From Aquiflexum gelatinilyticum (GTDB taxonomy: Bacteria; Bacteroidota; Bacteroidia; Cytophagales; Cyclobacteriaceae), in NCBI RefSeq assembly GCF_024741135.1, contig NZ_JANSUY010000009.1:1-32540 (forward strand): a stretch of DNA of 32,540 bases, in the 5' to 3' direction. Shown in pieces: positions 15,694 through 24,372 of this stretch (position 1 is its first letter; each line of letters opens with the position of its first letter). The notes under the pieces were generated by a model. The model did no database searches, had not been told where the DNA came from, and saw only the letters and a list, made by a program, of their open reading frames with translations. Both the position numbers and the translations under genes were made by a program.

Positions 15694-17409
15694 TTAGTGT
15701 GGGATTTGGATAGGCTCTTCAATCAATTCATATTTTATTTCATCCCCTTCAAAGCGGGGATTCTTTTCATCTCCGACATTTTTCCAGTTTTTAACAGCAT
15801 TCCTGATACCTATTGGATATATGGTCGTTTCTTTTGCAGAAATATGGATCCTGATGAAATTTTTAAAATCCTCTCCCTTGAATGAAGAAGAAGCTTCGGT
15901 AATGTGGTTGTTGAGAAACCTTGAACTGAACCAGAGGTAAATTCCAAAAATAAAGCCGCTTAATAAGCCTCCTATGACCCACATTTCAATAAATAAAATC
16001 AAACCCTGAAAAGGTAAACCAGCAAGATTGGCTGTATTAAAAATTGGTAAATAAACCAAGCAAAGATAAAACACCAAAATGTGTGACAATCCATGTACAG
16101 CACCGGTGATTTTATTGGCTGTCTTATGGTTTCCGGATTTAAAATCAGTGAACATGTATATACCCAAACAAAAAGTCAGGTTCGATAAAATCACCGATGG
16201 TGTCAATATCGCAATGTCAAAAAGATCAAGCGCCGATCCTGAGGGATTGGAATTGGTGATATAAAAATTCTCTGTCTGAATGCCTCCAATCAGGAGGAAA
16301 TAAAAAGAAAGTGCATGTACCAATCCCAAAATCAGAACCATCCAAGGACCGTGGATAAAAAATAGGAGGTTTTTATTGTTGAGACTCAGTGACTCGTTTT
16401 TGGAAGGAAAGGCTTTTTTGAAAGATGCGTCAAAACCCTCACTTGGGTTTATCTTTTCTTTGAGGCTATGGGTGGTATGCATGAATGCACCTCCCCCTCC
16501 GGCCGTAATAAGTTGTCGTGTTTCCTTTGGCCCAACCTTTTCCTCATACCGGGAATAATGGTGAAGATCTCCTGTCAGAATTGTGGTGATTTCGATGTCT
16601 TTATTTTTTCCTCTATAGTAACATTCGGGGTCAGTTTTATCCTCAGTTTCCCCTTTTAAAATCCTGTTAATAAAGAACTTTAGGCGTTTGTTTGAACTGT
16701 TGGATTCATCAAAAGATTCATATACCCAAGCAGGTTCAGCGGTGGCTAGAATGATTTTATCCTTAGCCTTTAATTCTTTTTCTGCCAGATTTTGAAAGTA
16801 ATTGAGCTGGGGAACATCAATGTCGGCATTCAGTTGGATATCGATTCCGATCAGCCAATAATTGTTCGGAAGTTTGACTGCAAAATAGCTTCTGCTTTGC
16901 TTGGTTCTCCAGTTTCCTAGAGAACGGTTTTGGCAGAATACTTTCAAAAAATTGGTCAGCCCATCATACCAATCATGGTTGCCGGGGATTACAAAAAGTC
17001 CGGGTGGGTCGGGATCTGCATTGTTTTTTGGAAAAGCAGCATGGTAAGGACCCTGTAGCCTGTTTCGGTATTCCTCCATCTCGGGTGTGGGATACACTTC
17101 ATCCCCACCCATGATCAAAATATTCCCTCTTTTGGTTTGTATTCCTCCTAATTCCAATTGGTCTTTGGCCAACAAGTGTGCGACTGAATAAGTAGCATTG
17201 AATCCATCGCCCAAATCAGAAATATAATCCAGCCAAATGTCTGTTCTTTCTGAATAATCATAGAATCCCCTTCCGGGATCTAAAGCAGCCTGCATTTCTC
17301 TCCTATCGGCAAAATTCCCAAATACGGTTGAAACAACGGTTTTGATGCCGGTAGCAGCAAGTTGCTTGGGGTCGTACCAGTCGACCATTGGCTTTTTTTC
17401 AAATTCCAT
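15694..17409 (-). CDS. Metallophosphoesterase with C-terminal membrane domain
   Basis: Calcineurin-like phosphoesterase, 571 aa. Metal-site motifs in order: SDLGDGF (64-70), MGGDEVYP (100-107), IPGNHDWYDG (141-150), LTGDLHHYSRYE (278-289) and TAGGGGAFMHTTH (302-314). About four membrane helices follow (353-376, 398-421, 436-457, 468-495), then a soluble tail of about 70 residues. The catalytic part has no signal peptide and so is probably cytoplasmic, attached to the inner face of the membrane. The substrate could be a phospholipid, a lipid phosphate or a nucleotide; this is not readable. It overlaps the patatin gene by 11 nt upstream and lies 2 nt from the GMC gene downstream, so it is firmly in this operon. 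Confidence 0.88.
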   Translation of the reverse strand: MEFEKKPMVDWYDPKQLAATGIKTVVSTVFGNFADRREMQAALDPGRGFYDYSERTDIWLDYISDLGDGFNATYSVAHLLAKDQLELGGIQTKRGNILIMGGDEVYPTPEMEEYRNRLQGPYHAAFPKNNADPDPPGLFVIPGNHDWYDGLTNFLKVFCQNRSLGNWRTKQSRSYFAVKLPNNYWLIGIDIQLNADIDVPQLNYFQNLAEKELKAKDKIILATAEPAWVYESFDESNSSNKRLKFFINRILKGETEDKTDPECYYRGKNKDIEITTILTGDLHHYSRYEEKVGPKETRQLITAGGGGAFMHTTHSLKEKINPSEGFDASFKKAFPSKNESLSLNNKNLLFFIHGPWMVLILGLVHALSFYFLLIGGIQTENFYITNSNPSGSALDLFDIAILTPSVILSNLTFCLGIYMFTDFKSGNHKTANKITGAVHGLSHILVFYLCLVYLPIFNTANLAGLPFQGLILFIEMWVIGGLLSGFIFGIYLWFSSRFLNNHITEASSSFKGEDFKNFIRIHISAKETTIYPIGIRNAVKNWKNVGDEKNPRFEGDEIKYELIEEPIQIPH

Positions 17410-18823
17410 AGTTTATTAAATTTTTTAAAGTTGAAAAACGCTTCCTTATCCCTATGCTTTTGTCTAGAGTTGACTTTAGACTGCTGAAATAGACAGCCTT
17501 TAACCGATCCAAAATCGATTGGTAAAGTATTGTTTCAGTTATTAAATTAGCATTTTCATCCCACATTTTAAATGTTAAATCCTTAAAATTCAATCCCATA
17601 AGGATTTCAAGCGGATTTGTCAAAACTGTGGCAACAGTAATCTTGTGTACTTTTCCTTCCAAAATAAGGGAAGTTTGGATTTCCAATTTTCTTCCTTTGG
17701 TTGTGTTGGTAATTTCTGTCAGGTGATCAAAGCATGATATTTCATCATGGATATCTTCTAATTTCAAACTTGAATAAACTTCCAATTCATGGTGTTCACG
17801 GAATTCAGCAAACCTGAAGTAAAGGGAATATTCCATTTTCTGGGATTTGGTTGGACTCTTCGATTTTCCTGAAAAAGAAACCCTAAAACTGTACAGAAAT
17901 TCGGGCTCCCGGTTTTTCGTGGTGTCTGCTTCCAAGAATTCACCTTTTGGAGGTATAGAAGAAAGGTATTTTTTAGCATGTGCATAACCCATATTGATGA
18001 GTTCCTTTGCATTCACCTTGTTAAAGAAAAAGTCAGGATCAAGGGGAAGTGCGATTGGGGGTTTTATTACAAAAAGTTTGATGGGTTCAAATTCTGACTT
18101 CCCTATCGCTCCAATTTCATTGGTTAATTTTATCTGATTGTATTCTTCCAAAAGCGCTCCGTTAGCGCTCATTTCGATCATGTGTACATATTGGTTGAAG
18201 GCTCCGCCAAGGTAAGTTGGGCTGTTTCCAATCGCCCAAACCAACCAAAGTTCCTTGGAACCCTGTTTGACAGCTTCCATCAGGTTGGCATCTTTGATCC
18301 AGACTGCATCGGTATACCAAGTATCCTGAATCTGGATAGCAGGCATAAATATTGGCAAGGAAACGCCTGCAATCAAATGGTCTTCAGTCACAGAATTGGA
18401 TGGAATGGCTTCCACAGATTTTGTTGAAAAATTGCAGACGTTGAACGTGGCAGCAAATTTTTCTTGTTTGTTGATTTGAGAAACAGAAATCCCCAAATGG
18501 GGAAATACTTTTTTTCGGATGTTGTTAGCATCTGCAATGCCCTGTGTTTTGAAAGGTTTGAGATAGCTTTTGGCACTGCCGGCAGACATGAATCCTGAGA
18601 GTTTGAGCGTTCTCCATTTCTCAGCAATCTCCTTGGGTTTCCATCCTGAAGCGAGCATTCCTGTATTGAATATTCCGCCCGAGGTGCCGTCCACATGATC
18701 GAAACTTATTCCCTCTTCTTCCAAAGCTACCAAGACACCAGCCTGATAAGCAACCCGCATTCCCCCACCGGCCAGGACGAGTGACTTCTTCGGATTTTGG
18801 GTAGGTGGTTTGGGATCAGTCAT
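17399..18823 (-). CDS. Patatin-like phospholipase
   Basis: Ser-Asp dyad lipid acyl hydrolase. The N-terminal patatin domain (about 14-290) shows the oxyanion-hole LAGGGMR (17-23), the nucleophile elbow GTSGG (46-50, Ser48) and a dyad region YTDAVWIKDA where the aspartate is followed by Ala instead of the usual Gly. The C-terminal 180 residues are an unrecognised beta-rich domain (EYSLYFRFAEFREHHELEVY; KLEIQTSLILEG). There is no signal peptide, so a cytoplasmic or inner-face lipase is likely. It overlaps the upstream small membrane protein by 8 nt and the downstream phosphoesterase by 11 nt. Likely role is release of fatty acid from a lipid ester handled by this operon. Confidence 0.9.
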   Translation of the reverse strand: MTDPKPPTQNPKKSLVLAGGGMRVAYQAGVLVALEEEGISFDHVDGTSGGIFNTGMLASGWKPKEIAEKWRTLKLSGFMSAGSAKSYLKPFKTQGIADANNIRKKVFPHLGISVSQINKQEKFAATFNVCNFSTKSVEAIPSNSVTEDHLIAGVSLPIFMPAIQIQDTWYTDAVWIKDANLMEAVKQGSKELWLVWAIGNSPTYLGGAFNQYVHMIEMSANGALLEEYNQIKLTNEIGAIGKSEFEPIKLFVIKPPIALPLDPDFFFNKVNAKELINMGYAHAKKYLSSIPPKGEFLEADTTKNREPEFLYSFRVSFSGKSKSPTKSQKMEYSLYFRFAEFREHHELEVYSSLKLEDIHDEISCFDHLTEITNTTKGRKLEIQTSLILEGKVHKITVATVLTNPLEILMGLNFKDLTFKMWDENANLITETILYQSILDRLKAVYFSSLKSTLDKSIGIRKRFSTLKNLINYGI

Positions 18824-19229
18824 ATTTTTCGATCGTTGACTTTGAATAAATAAAAATCATGACCCAGCCTAGGGCTTCATAAAACATGAAGAATTTTGTC
18901 AAGGATCCTGGATTTCCATCCCAAATCCAAGAAGCTATTCTGGCCAATATCCCCAATCCCATTATGCTCAGGAAAACCCTGTTGAATTTAATTTCGGAAA
19001 AAATCTCTTTGAAGAAAGTCAGGGAAAAAATTCCAAAACCCAGTTCCAAACCTCTCAAAAACCGGTATTGACTCAAAATATTAATCCTTTCAAAATCATC
19101 CAATTCGCTGATCTGAAACTTAAATAAATTGGCAAAATCCCAAACAGGATTTATAAATGCACCCCAAAACCCGGCAACAACTACCAAACCTATATAGGTA
19201 TAGAAAAAGAAATAGCTTGCCCTTTTCAT
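18816..19229 (-). CDS. Small four-helix membrane protein, 137 aa
   Basis: Four predicted membrane segments (about 6-27, 60-78, 82-102, 113-131) with little outside them; Arg56, Arg59 and Glu62 lie at the start of the second helix. The layout and length are like DUF4345-type proteins, but I cannot confirm the family. ATGA-like 4-nt overlap with the upstream 125-aa gene and 8-nt overlap with patatin. One of three small four-helix proteins in the operon; these may be membrane subunits or carriers for a hydrophobic substrate. Confidence 0.75.
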   Translation of the reverse strand: MKRASYFFFYTYIGLVVVAGFWGAFINPVWDFANLFKFQISELDDFERINILSQYRFLRGLELGFGIFSLTFFKEIFSEIKFNRVFLSIMGLGILARIASWIWDGNPGSLTKFFMFYEALGWVMIFIYSKSTIEKYD

Positions 19230-19603
19230 TCTGATGGAAGTGTTTTCATGTAATACAAAAACAAAAGCCCAGAAAACAGGTCAAAAACCGCAACGCCCAA
19301 AGCCATCCAAGAAAACAGGCCATTCATCACCCCGAGACTCACGGCAACAAAAGCGCCTAATTTCTGCAAAGCGCACCACAACACCACAACTTTACTTGTA
19401 TGGGTACTGTAAATTGCATGAACCAACATACCGCCAAAAAGGGCCATAAACATACCCACGATCCCAAACAGATGCCGTGTGGACTCAGTAATGTCGGCAC
19501 CGATTATCTTCAGGACCATTGCCGGCATAAATACCTGAGTCAAACCCGAGATAACGGTAAGCACTGAAATGGCAATGACTATCAAAGTGAGATATTTCTT
19601 CAT
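19226..19603 (-). CDS. Small four-helix membrane protein, 125 aa
   Basis: Four hydrophobic segments (about 4-23, 45-64, 70-90, 96-118) with short connecting loops. HLFGIVGMFMALFGG in helix 2 is Gly-rich. I recognise no named family with certainty. It overlaps the next gene by 4 nt, so the two are translated together. It could form a small membrane complex with the neighbouring 137-aa and 160-aa proteins, which have the same size and topology but no obvious sequence identity. Confidence 0.75.
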   Translation of the reverse strand: MKKYLTLIVIAISVLTVISGLTQVFMPAMVLKIIGADITESTRHLFGIVGMFMALFGGMLVHAIYSTHTSKVVVLWCALQKLGAFVAVSLGVMNGLFSWMALGVAVFDLFSGLLFLYYMKTLPSE

Positions 19604-19653
19604 GCTGCCTCTTAGTTAAATGGAAAAAACTGAAAATATGATGGTACTTGGAA

Positions 19654-20136
19654 TTATCTTCCTTTTGCCTTGGCAATGAAAAAGTACATCGTGATTCCCC
19701 ACATTATAGTCAAAATAATCCACCTTAAGTCGTTGAGATACATCCATTCACCCAAAAGAATCTGAAGTGTGGCTTCATCCGTCACTCCTTCCGAAAATTG
19801 GTTATTGATGTCTTCGATATAAGCTTGTTGGATGATCACCGGAGCCAACAATCCCGGAATCCAGACGATAGGTACCCACATCAATTTTGTCTTCCATTCA
19901 GAAATCAACATAACTACCAAGCATGCTGCCATGATGGGAATCGTGATGAAAAAAAACTTCGTCGCCAAAGTAGTCTGCGGAATAATCGCATCATAATAGT
20001 TCTCCAGATTGAGCGTGGAGGGATAATTTGGAAACCAGAAAAAATGCAGTGACCAGAACATGCCCAAATAAATGGAAGCACAAAAAAATACATAAGCGTT
20101 GCTAAGGTCTACAATAGTTTGTTTTAGAGGGCTCAT
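19654..20136 (-). CDS. Small four-helix membrane protein, 160 aa
   Basis: Hydrophobic segments near 12-33, 57-80, 84-102 and 135-153. The loop between helices 3 and 4 contains a charged stretch ending in WMYLNDLRW. That W...N..R pattern near the last helix and the overall size recall DUF1772/anthrone-oxygenase-like membrane proteins, but the match is weak and I do not assert it. Twenty-four bp downstream of the acetoacetate-decarboxylase-like gene and 50 bp upstream of the 125-aa gene, all on one strand. Confidence 0.75.
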   Translation of the reverse strand: MSPLKQTIVDLSNAYVFFCASIYLGMFWSLHFFWFPNYPSTLNLENYYDAIIPQTTLATKFFFITIPIMAACLVVMLISEWKTKLMWVPIVWIPGLLAPVIIQQAYIEDINNQFSEGVTDEATLQILLGEWMYLNDLRWIILTIMWGITMYFFIAKAKGR

Positions 20137-20160
20137 AGGATTTTGGGTTAAAGTGGAATA

Positions 20161-21045
20161 CTAGATTTTGTACTTCTCGAAATCTGTAATTGAAGGATCA
20201 GGAAGCCAATCCTCACTCAGGCCCAAGTTGTAAATACTTTCAAGGCCTTCGGGCATTTCAGTTTGGGGCTCGTCATAGGTCATAAACCAACAGTCAAAAT
20301 GGTCATCCAGAATACCATTTGCTTTAGGCATAAAAAGCGTAAAATATGGATCAGGATTAATGTCAATATCTCTCAAGAATGAAACGTTGGGATGGTCACC
20401 GATAAACAACTTTCCTTTTGCTTTTCCAAAAAGATTTACGCCGGCTTTGGTGTCAAAGTAGATATAAGAAGCCATGAGCATATTCCTGAACCTGCAATAA
20501 TTAGTGGCTCCTATTTTCAGCTTGAGTGAGGCACTTTTTGGTCTGTCGATTTCTATCCTGAAAGCAAACTGACCGTCTTTTTCATATTGACTTGTCACCC
20601 GATCCTCTGTAACCTTAAAGTCCAGATTGGCCTTGTGCTTAGGCATTCCCCAAATTCCTTTTCCTCCCTTTACAGAAACCTCGCTGCTTACCGGAAGGTC
20701 AAGGATATATTGTCCGGTTCCATAAGTCTTTAGCATCATTGCATTGAGTATTCGCGGAGCAGGTTTAGGACCGTGGGTACATCCTATAGCAATACTGTAC
20801 TCTATATACTTCCCAATACTTGTATCCAGGTAATTGATGACAGTAATCAATAATGTTGCTTTTCCGTTTGGTAGCCTAAGGGCATGAATTTCGTTTCCGG
20901 GAAGTAGGGCATTTGCTTTTTCCCAATCGCAGGTAAAACCGGCCATCAATGCAGGGGAATTTCTTGCACTTACAGGCATTACATATGAAATACCGTCCAC
21001 CAAGGCGTGTCTGCCTTGGTATCTTTTGATTCTATTAGGTGGCAT
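20161..21045 (-). CDS. Acetoacetate decarboxylase-like protein
   Basis: 294 aa, soluble, of the acetoacetate decarboxylase (ADC) superfamily. VKGGKGIWGMPKHK at 125-138 corresponds to the classic ADC active-site peptide ending in Pro-Lys-Lys. The Schiff-base lysine is kept (Lys136), but the second lysine that lowers its pKa in true ADC is His137 here. This suggests a related Schiff-base reaction (decarboxylation, aldol or dehydration chemistry on a keto compound) over classical acetone formation. The usual ADC length is near 245-260 aa; the extra residues are at the C-terminus. Eleven bp downstream of the alpha/beta hydrolase, second in the operon. Confidence 0.82.
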   Translation of the reverse strand: MPPNRIKRYQGRHALVDGISYVMPVSARNSPALMAGFTCDWEKANALLPGNEIHALRLPNGKATLLITVINYLDTSIGKYIEYSIAIGCTHGPKPAPRILNAMMLKTYGTGQYILDLPVSSEVSVKGGKGIWGMPKHKANLDFKVTEDRVTSQYEKDGQFAFRIEIDRPKSASLKLKIGATNYCRFRNMLMASYIYFDTKAGVNLFGKAKGKLFIGDHPNVSFLRDIDINPDPYFTLFMPKANGILDDHFDCWFMTYDEPQTEMPEGLESIYNLGLSEDWLPDPSITDFEKYKI

Positions 21046-21056
21046 GGGTATTAAAA

Positions 21057-22073
21057 TTAAGGTTTGTTCAGTTCAGCAATCATCAAGGGAAATACATCTA
21101 CGTGAGAATTTTTTCCAAAGAAAACATCCAGGTGGCTGTAATTCTCCAGTAGGTACAATTGATGGACACCGGGATCCACCCTCTCCAAATACCCGAAAGT
21201 ATTTTGTTGACTATCAGGAAGGAAGCAAAGATTTTTCATGCCGCCAAAGAGAACAATCCTTGCTTCAGGTTTAAAATTATCAGGAGCATGGCTTTGTCCG
21301 TTGTTTGCATCAAGAGGTATCAGAACTCCTTTTCGGATACATTTTTGGATATGCTTAAAAAAAGTCAGTGGAACATTGGCAAACTCCTGCTGTATCCAGT
21401 TTTTAGTTTCCTCATTGAGGTTTTCTAATAGCCATAAAGCTGGAAATCCTGATCCATATGTAAAGCTAACAAACTTGCCCACCATGGTGTCATTTTCAGG
21501 ATGGGTGACTTTCACAAGTTTCCTGAGCATTTTGGTTTTAAAATCCGGTGCATTAAGGCCCCACTGCGGATTCAGATAGTCAAACATCAAACTGACAATG
21601 GGAACAAGGAAGTTGATCTTAAATACCGAGAATTTGGGGACTACAGGATGTAAGGAAACTGCATTGCTAATGATAGTCTTTACTTCGGGGAGCAACCCTT
21701 TTACATAAGATATCATAAAACTCGTACTGCCCTGACAATGGATGATCACTTTGATTTCTTTATACCCTGTCAGCTCCACTATTTTCCTTACAGCGGCCGG
21801 ATGGTCATTCTCTGCTACTATATCAAGATTCCATTCATTCGGCTTCAGGTCAATGCTTGCCCTCCAATTTTCCAACCAAACATCATAACCTTCTTCTGCC
21901 AAAGCTTGAATGATGTTTTTATCTGTCGGTGCATTGAAAATATTAGCCCTTACTCCGGCACCATGCACCAATAATACAGGCCCTTTGGTGTTGCCGGATT
22001 TTTTGTAATGCCAAAGGTTACATGGAAATCCATCTAATGCTTCAAACTCGATTATATCAAATAGTTGCTCCAT
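21057..22073 (-). CDS. Alpha/beta hydrolase with Cys at the nucleophile position
   Basis: First gene of the eight-gene operon. 338 aa with the alpha/beta-hydrolase core: LLVHGAG at 34-40 (oxyanion loop), a nucleophile elbow IHCQGS at 111-116 where Cys113 replaces Ser, and a late NYSHLDVFFG with the likely catalytic His. A Cys nucleophile is known in PHA synthases and dienelactone hydrolases. From memory the HCxGS form is also typical of the hydrolase half of fused cholesterol-oxidase-like proteins. The GMC gene at the end of this operon matches the other half of such fusions. No signal peptide, so it is cytoplasmic. The substrate is likely an ester or thioester of a hydrophobic compound (inference). 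Confidence 0.85.
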   Translation of the reverse strand: MEQLFDIIEFEALDGFPCNLWHYKKSGNTKGPVLLVHGAGVRANIFNAPTDKNIIQALAEEGYDVWLENWRASIDLKPNEWNLDIVAENDHPAAVRKIVELTGYKEIKVIIHCQGSTSFMISYVKGLLPEVKTIISNAVSLHPVVPKFSVFKINFLVPIVSLMFDYLNPQWGLNAPDFKTKMLRKLVKVTHPENDTMVGKFVSFTYGSGFPALWLLENLNEETKNWIQQEFANVPLTFFKHIQKCIRKGVLIPLDANNGQSHAPDNFKPEARIVLFGGMKNLCFLPDSQQNTFGYLERVDPGVHQLYLLENYSHLDVFFGKNSHVDVFPLMIAELNKP

Positions 22074-22505
22074 CTTATCCTAAAAAACAGCATTAAATTA
22101 ATATAAAAATTTGTTTTATCTATAAAAGGCAAAATTTATTATTAATTAATCATTTAAATATTGATAATATTTTTACGTTTAATTGGAAAATGATTTGGAT
22201 AAAATTATACTTTTTTAAAATGGTATTTGGATAAAAATCATAACCTATTTCCGGCAGGTTAATAGATGCATTCATAGATTTCGGAAGGAAAAATTAGGCT
22301 CTATTTCTTTCAGAAGGACATTTTAATTCCTAAAAACATAATTTTAAGCTCTTTTCATATCCTATTAATTCTGTTTCATAATAATAATTTTGTATTTTGA
22401 TTTATTTTTATATTATTATTTTGATATTAATTTTTTTCTTACTTATTTTCAATCAGTTGAGTCACCCAAAAACCCAACAATAATCATCTAATTAATCCAT
22501 TTGAA
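22074..22505. other. Divergent AT-rich intergenic region, 432 bp
   Basis: Very AT-rich. It must hold the promoter of the eight-gene minus operon and that of the plus-strand small membrane protein gene. An inverted repeat AAATATT-GAT-AATATTT lies at 22156-22172, 83 bp upstream of the hydrolase start. TAATTTTG at 22385-22392 matches the -7 consensus on the plus strand, but such matches are frequent in this base composition. No ORF or RNA gene seen. Confidence 0.45.
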
Positions 22506-22949
22506 ATGAAGAAATTCCTAACAAGCACATTGGCAGTCTTAGTGGCTTGCCTGATGTTTATGACCAATGACACTTTGGCAAATGTTGGAAATCCTGCCTT
22601 AAAAGAGTCAATAAAAAATCAGGTTCAGGTCAAGGAAACTCCTGCCGCATTTGTTCAATCTGGTATCTTTCCTTTTTTGGGGGAAAACTCGGGGTTTCCA
22701 TTAGAAATCAGTAAATCAAATATTTTGATTATCTGCATTATTCTTACCATTACTTTATTGGTATTTGCGCATAAAAACAGTTTTGAGACTGATATCTATG
22801 CGTTTTATCATACCAATAAGGACGGAAGTATTATTTTCGAAAGCATTGAAGACCAAAAAACCTATGAGTTTAGAGGCAACATTGCGAAAGTTTTTAGAAT
22901 ATCCGGCATATTGACAGCTATCACTTCAATCGTAATGATCATACTTTAA
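22506..22949 (+). CDS. Small exported membrane protein, 147 aa
   Basis: Unrecognised. It has a signal peptide (residues 1-25, cleavage after DTLA likely), a short polar segment, a membrane helix at about 72-89, a charged region of about 38 residues (91-128) and a last membrane helix at about 131-147 that ends the protein. Expected in the inner membrane. It stands alone between the divergent lipid operon and a strong terminator 70 bp downstream, so it is a single-gene transcript. Function unknown. Confidence 0.7.
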   Translation: MKKFLTSTLAVLVACLMFMTNDTLANVGNPALKESIKNQVQVKETPAAFVQSGIFPFLGENSGFPLEISKSNILIICIILTITLLVFAHKNSFETDIYAFYHTNKDGSIIFESIEDQKTYEFRGNIAKVFRISGILTAITSIVMIIL

Positions 22950-23019
22950 ATAGACTCTATTTCATCATCCAAAACATTGACTTTGGCTAATTTTTTTATC
23001 TAATCTTAATTGGTGAAGA

Positions 23020-23054
23020 GGTCCATCGCACTTTGTGCGGTGGCCTTTTTTTTT
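23020..23054 (+). terminator. Rho-independent terminator
   Basis: Left arm GGTCCATCGCAC (23020-23031), loop TTT, right arm GTGCGGTGGCC (23035-23045) with one bulged T and one G-T pair, then nine Ts (23046-23054). It ends the transcript of the small membrane protein gene. Confidence 0.9.
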
Positions 23055-23131
23055 GTGGTGTTTTCTAATTAGAGTTTTGGAGGGACTTTTTGCAGGCGAT
23101 TTTTTTTAAATCAAATTCTTGACCCTATCTT

Positions 23132-23139
23132 TAATTTTG
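23132..23139 (+). promoter_or_regulatory. Candidate -7 element (TAATTTTG) for the Gfo/Idh gene
   Basis: Exact TAnnTTTG match 21 nt before the ATG at 23160, downstream of a terminator, so a promoter is needed here. No clear TTG was found about 19 bp upstream. The implied leader is about 15 nt. Confidence 0.4.
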
Positions 23140-23159
23140 ATTTCAAACCAAAATACCTT

Positions 23160-24305
23160 ATGAAAAAGATTAAAACAGCCATTGTGGGAACAGGCTTTAT
23201 CGGTCCTGCGCATTTGGAAGCATTGAGGAGATTGCCAAATATTGAAGTGACTGCATTGTGCGAAGTCAATATTGATTTGGCCAAAGAAAAAGCTGCTTTG
23301 CTGGGAATACCAAATGCCTTCACTTTTGAAGACATGCTCAATCAGGCTGACATTGATGTGGTTCATATCTGTACCCCAAACTTTCTCCATTTTTCACAAT
23401 CCAAAGCAGCCTTGTTGGCAGGAAAGCATGTCGTATGCGAAAAACCACTTGCGACAAAAATTGAAGAGGCAGAAGAACTTGTGGCTTTGGCCAAAGAAAA
23501 AGGACTGGTTAATGCCGTACATTTTAACCTTCGCTATTATCCTCTAGTCAGGCAAATGAAAACCATGAGGGAAAACGGCGATTTGGGAGAAATTTACAGC
23601 ACCATGGGTTCGTACCTTCAGGATTGGCTGTTTTTGCAGACTGATTATAACTGGAGATTGGAACCTGACAAATCAGGAGATTCCAGGGCTATCGCTGATA
23701 TCGGTTCGCACCTTTTGGACATCACCGAATATGTGACAGGATTGAAAGTGACTGAAGTGATGGCGGATTTTTCCACTGTCCATAAAACGAGATTGAAGCC
23801 ATTGAAACCTTTAGAAACCTATTCCGGGAAAATGCTTGACGCTTCTGATTATGCTGAAGTTCCGATCAATACCGAAGACCATGCGAGTGTTTTGTTAAGG
23901 TTTGACAATGGGAACAAAGGTTCGGTCACAGTCAGCCAAGTAAACGCAGGCAGAAAAAACAGGCTGAATATTGAGATCTCGGGTTCTAAGGCCAACTTTG
24001 AATGGTGTTCTGAAAGACCAAATGAGCTTTGGATAGGAAAAAGAGAAACTGCAAACCAGCATTTGATGAAAGATCCATCCTTGCTTACCCGAGAAGCATC
24101 CGGATTGGTGAGCTTTCCCGGAGGCCATAATGAAGGTTTTCCTGACACATCCAAGCAGATGTTCAAAGAAGTATATGCGGCTGTCAGAGAAGGAAAACAG
24201 CCGGATAAACCTAGTTTCCCAACATTTGAGGATGGTCTGAGGGAACTTTTGATCTGTGAGAGAATCATTGAAAGCCATAAAAAGCAGGCCTGGGTTAAGA
24301 TTTAA
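23160..24305 (+). CDS. Gfo/Idh/MocA-family NAD(P)-dependent oxidoreductase
   Basis: 381 aa with the typical two-domain layout. The N-terminal Rossmann fold has GTGFIG at 10-15 and the EKP motif at 94-96 (CEKPLA). The C-terminal alpha/beta domain has DIGSHLLD at 180-187, with Asp180 and His184 as the usual catalytic region. Members oxidise or reduce hydroxyl groups of sugars and inositols. No signal peptide, so cytoplasmic; many Bacteroidota paralogues are Tat-exported, this one is not. The substrate is not readable. It has its own candidate promoter and lies 67 bp before the DUF2911 gene on the same strand. Confidence 0.92.
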   Translation: MKKIKTAIVGTGFIGPAHLEALRRLPNIEVTALCEVNIDLAKEKAALLGIPNAFTFEDMLNQADIDVVHICTPNFLHFSQSKAALLAGKHVVCEKPLATKIEEAEELVALAKEKGLVNAVHFNLRYYPLVRQMKTMRENGDLGEIYSTMGSYLQDWLFLQTDYNWRLEPDKSGDSRAIADIGSHLLDITEYVTGLKVTEVMADFSTVHKTRLKPLKPLETYSGKMLDASDYAEVPINTEDHASVLLRFDNGNKGSVTVSQVNAGRKNRLNIEISGSKANFEWCSERPNELWIGKRETANQHLMKDPSLLTREASGLVSFPGGHNEGFPDTSKQMFKEVYAAVREGKQPDKPSFPTFEDGLRELLICERIIESHKKQAWVKI

Positions 24306-24372
24306 CAAAATATTAACAACCAAAATAGGACTGCATAAGTTAAAACATCAAAGATTTTATAAAACCCAAACC

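Noticed and set aside
24256-24372. Longer start for the DUF2911 protein inside the Gfo/Idh gene
   Set aside because: It would bury the signal peptide behind 39 residues and overlap the upstream gene by 50 bp.
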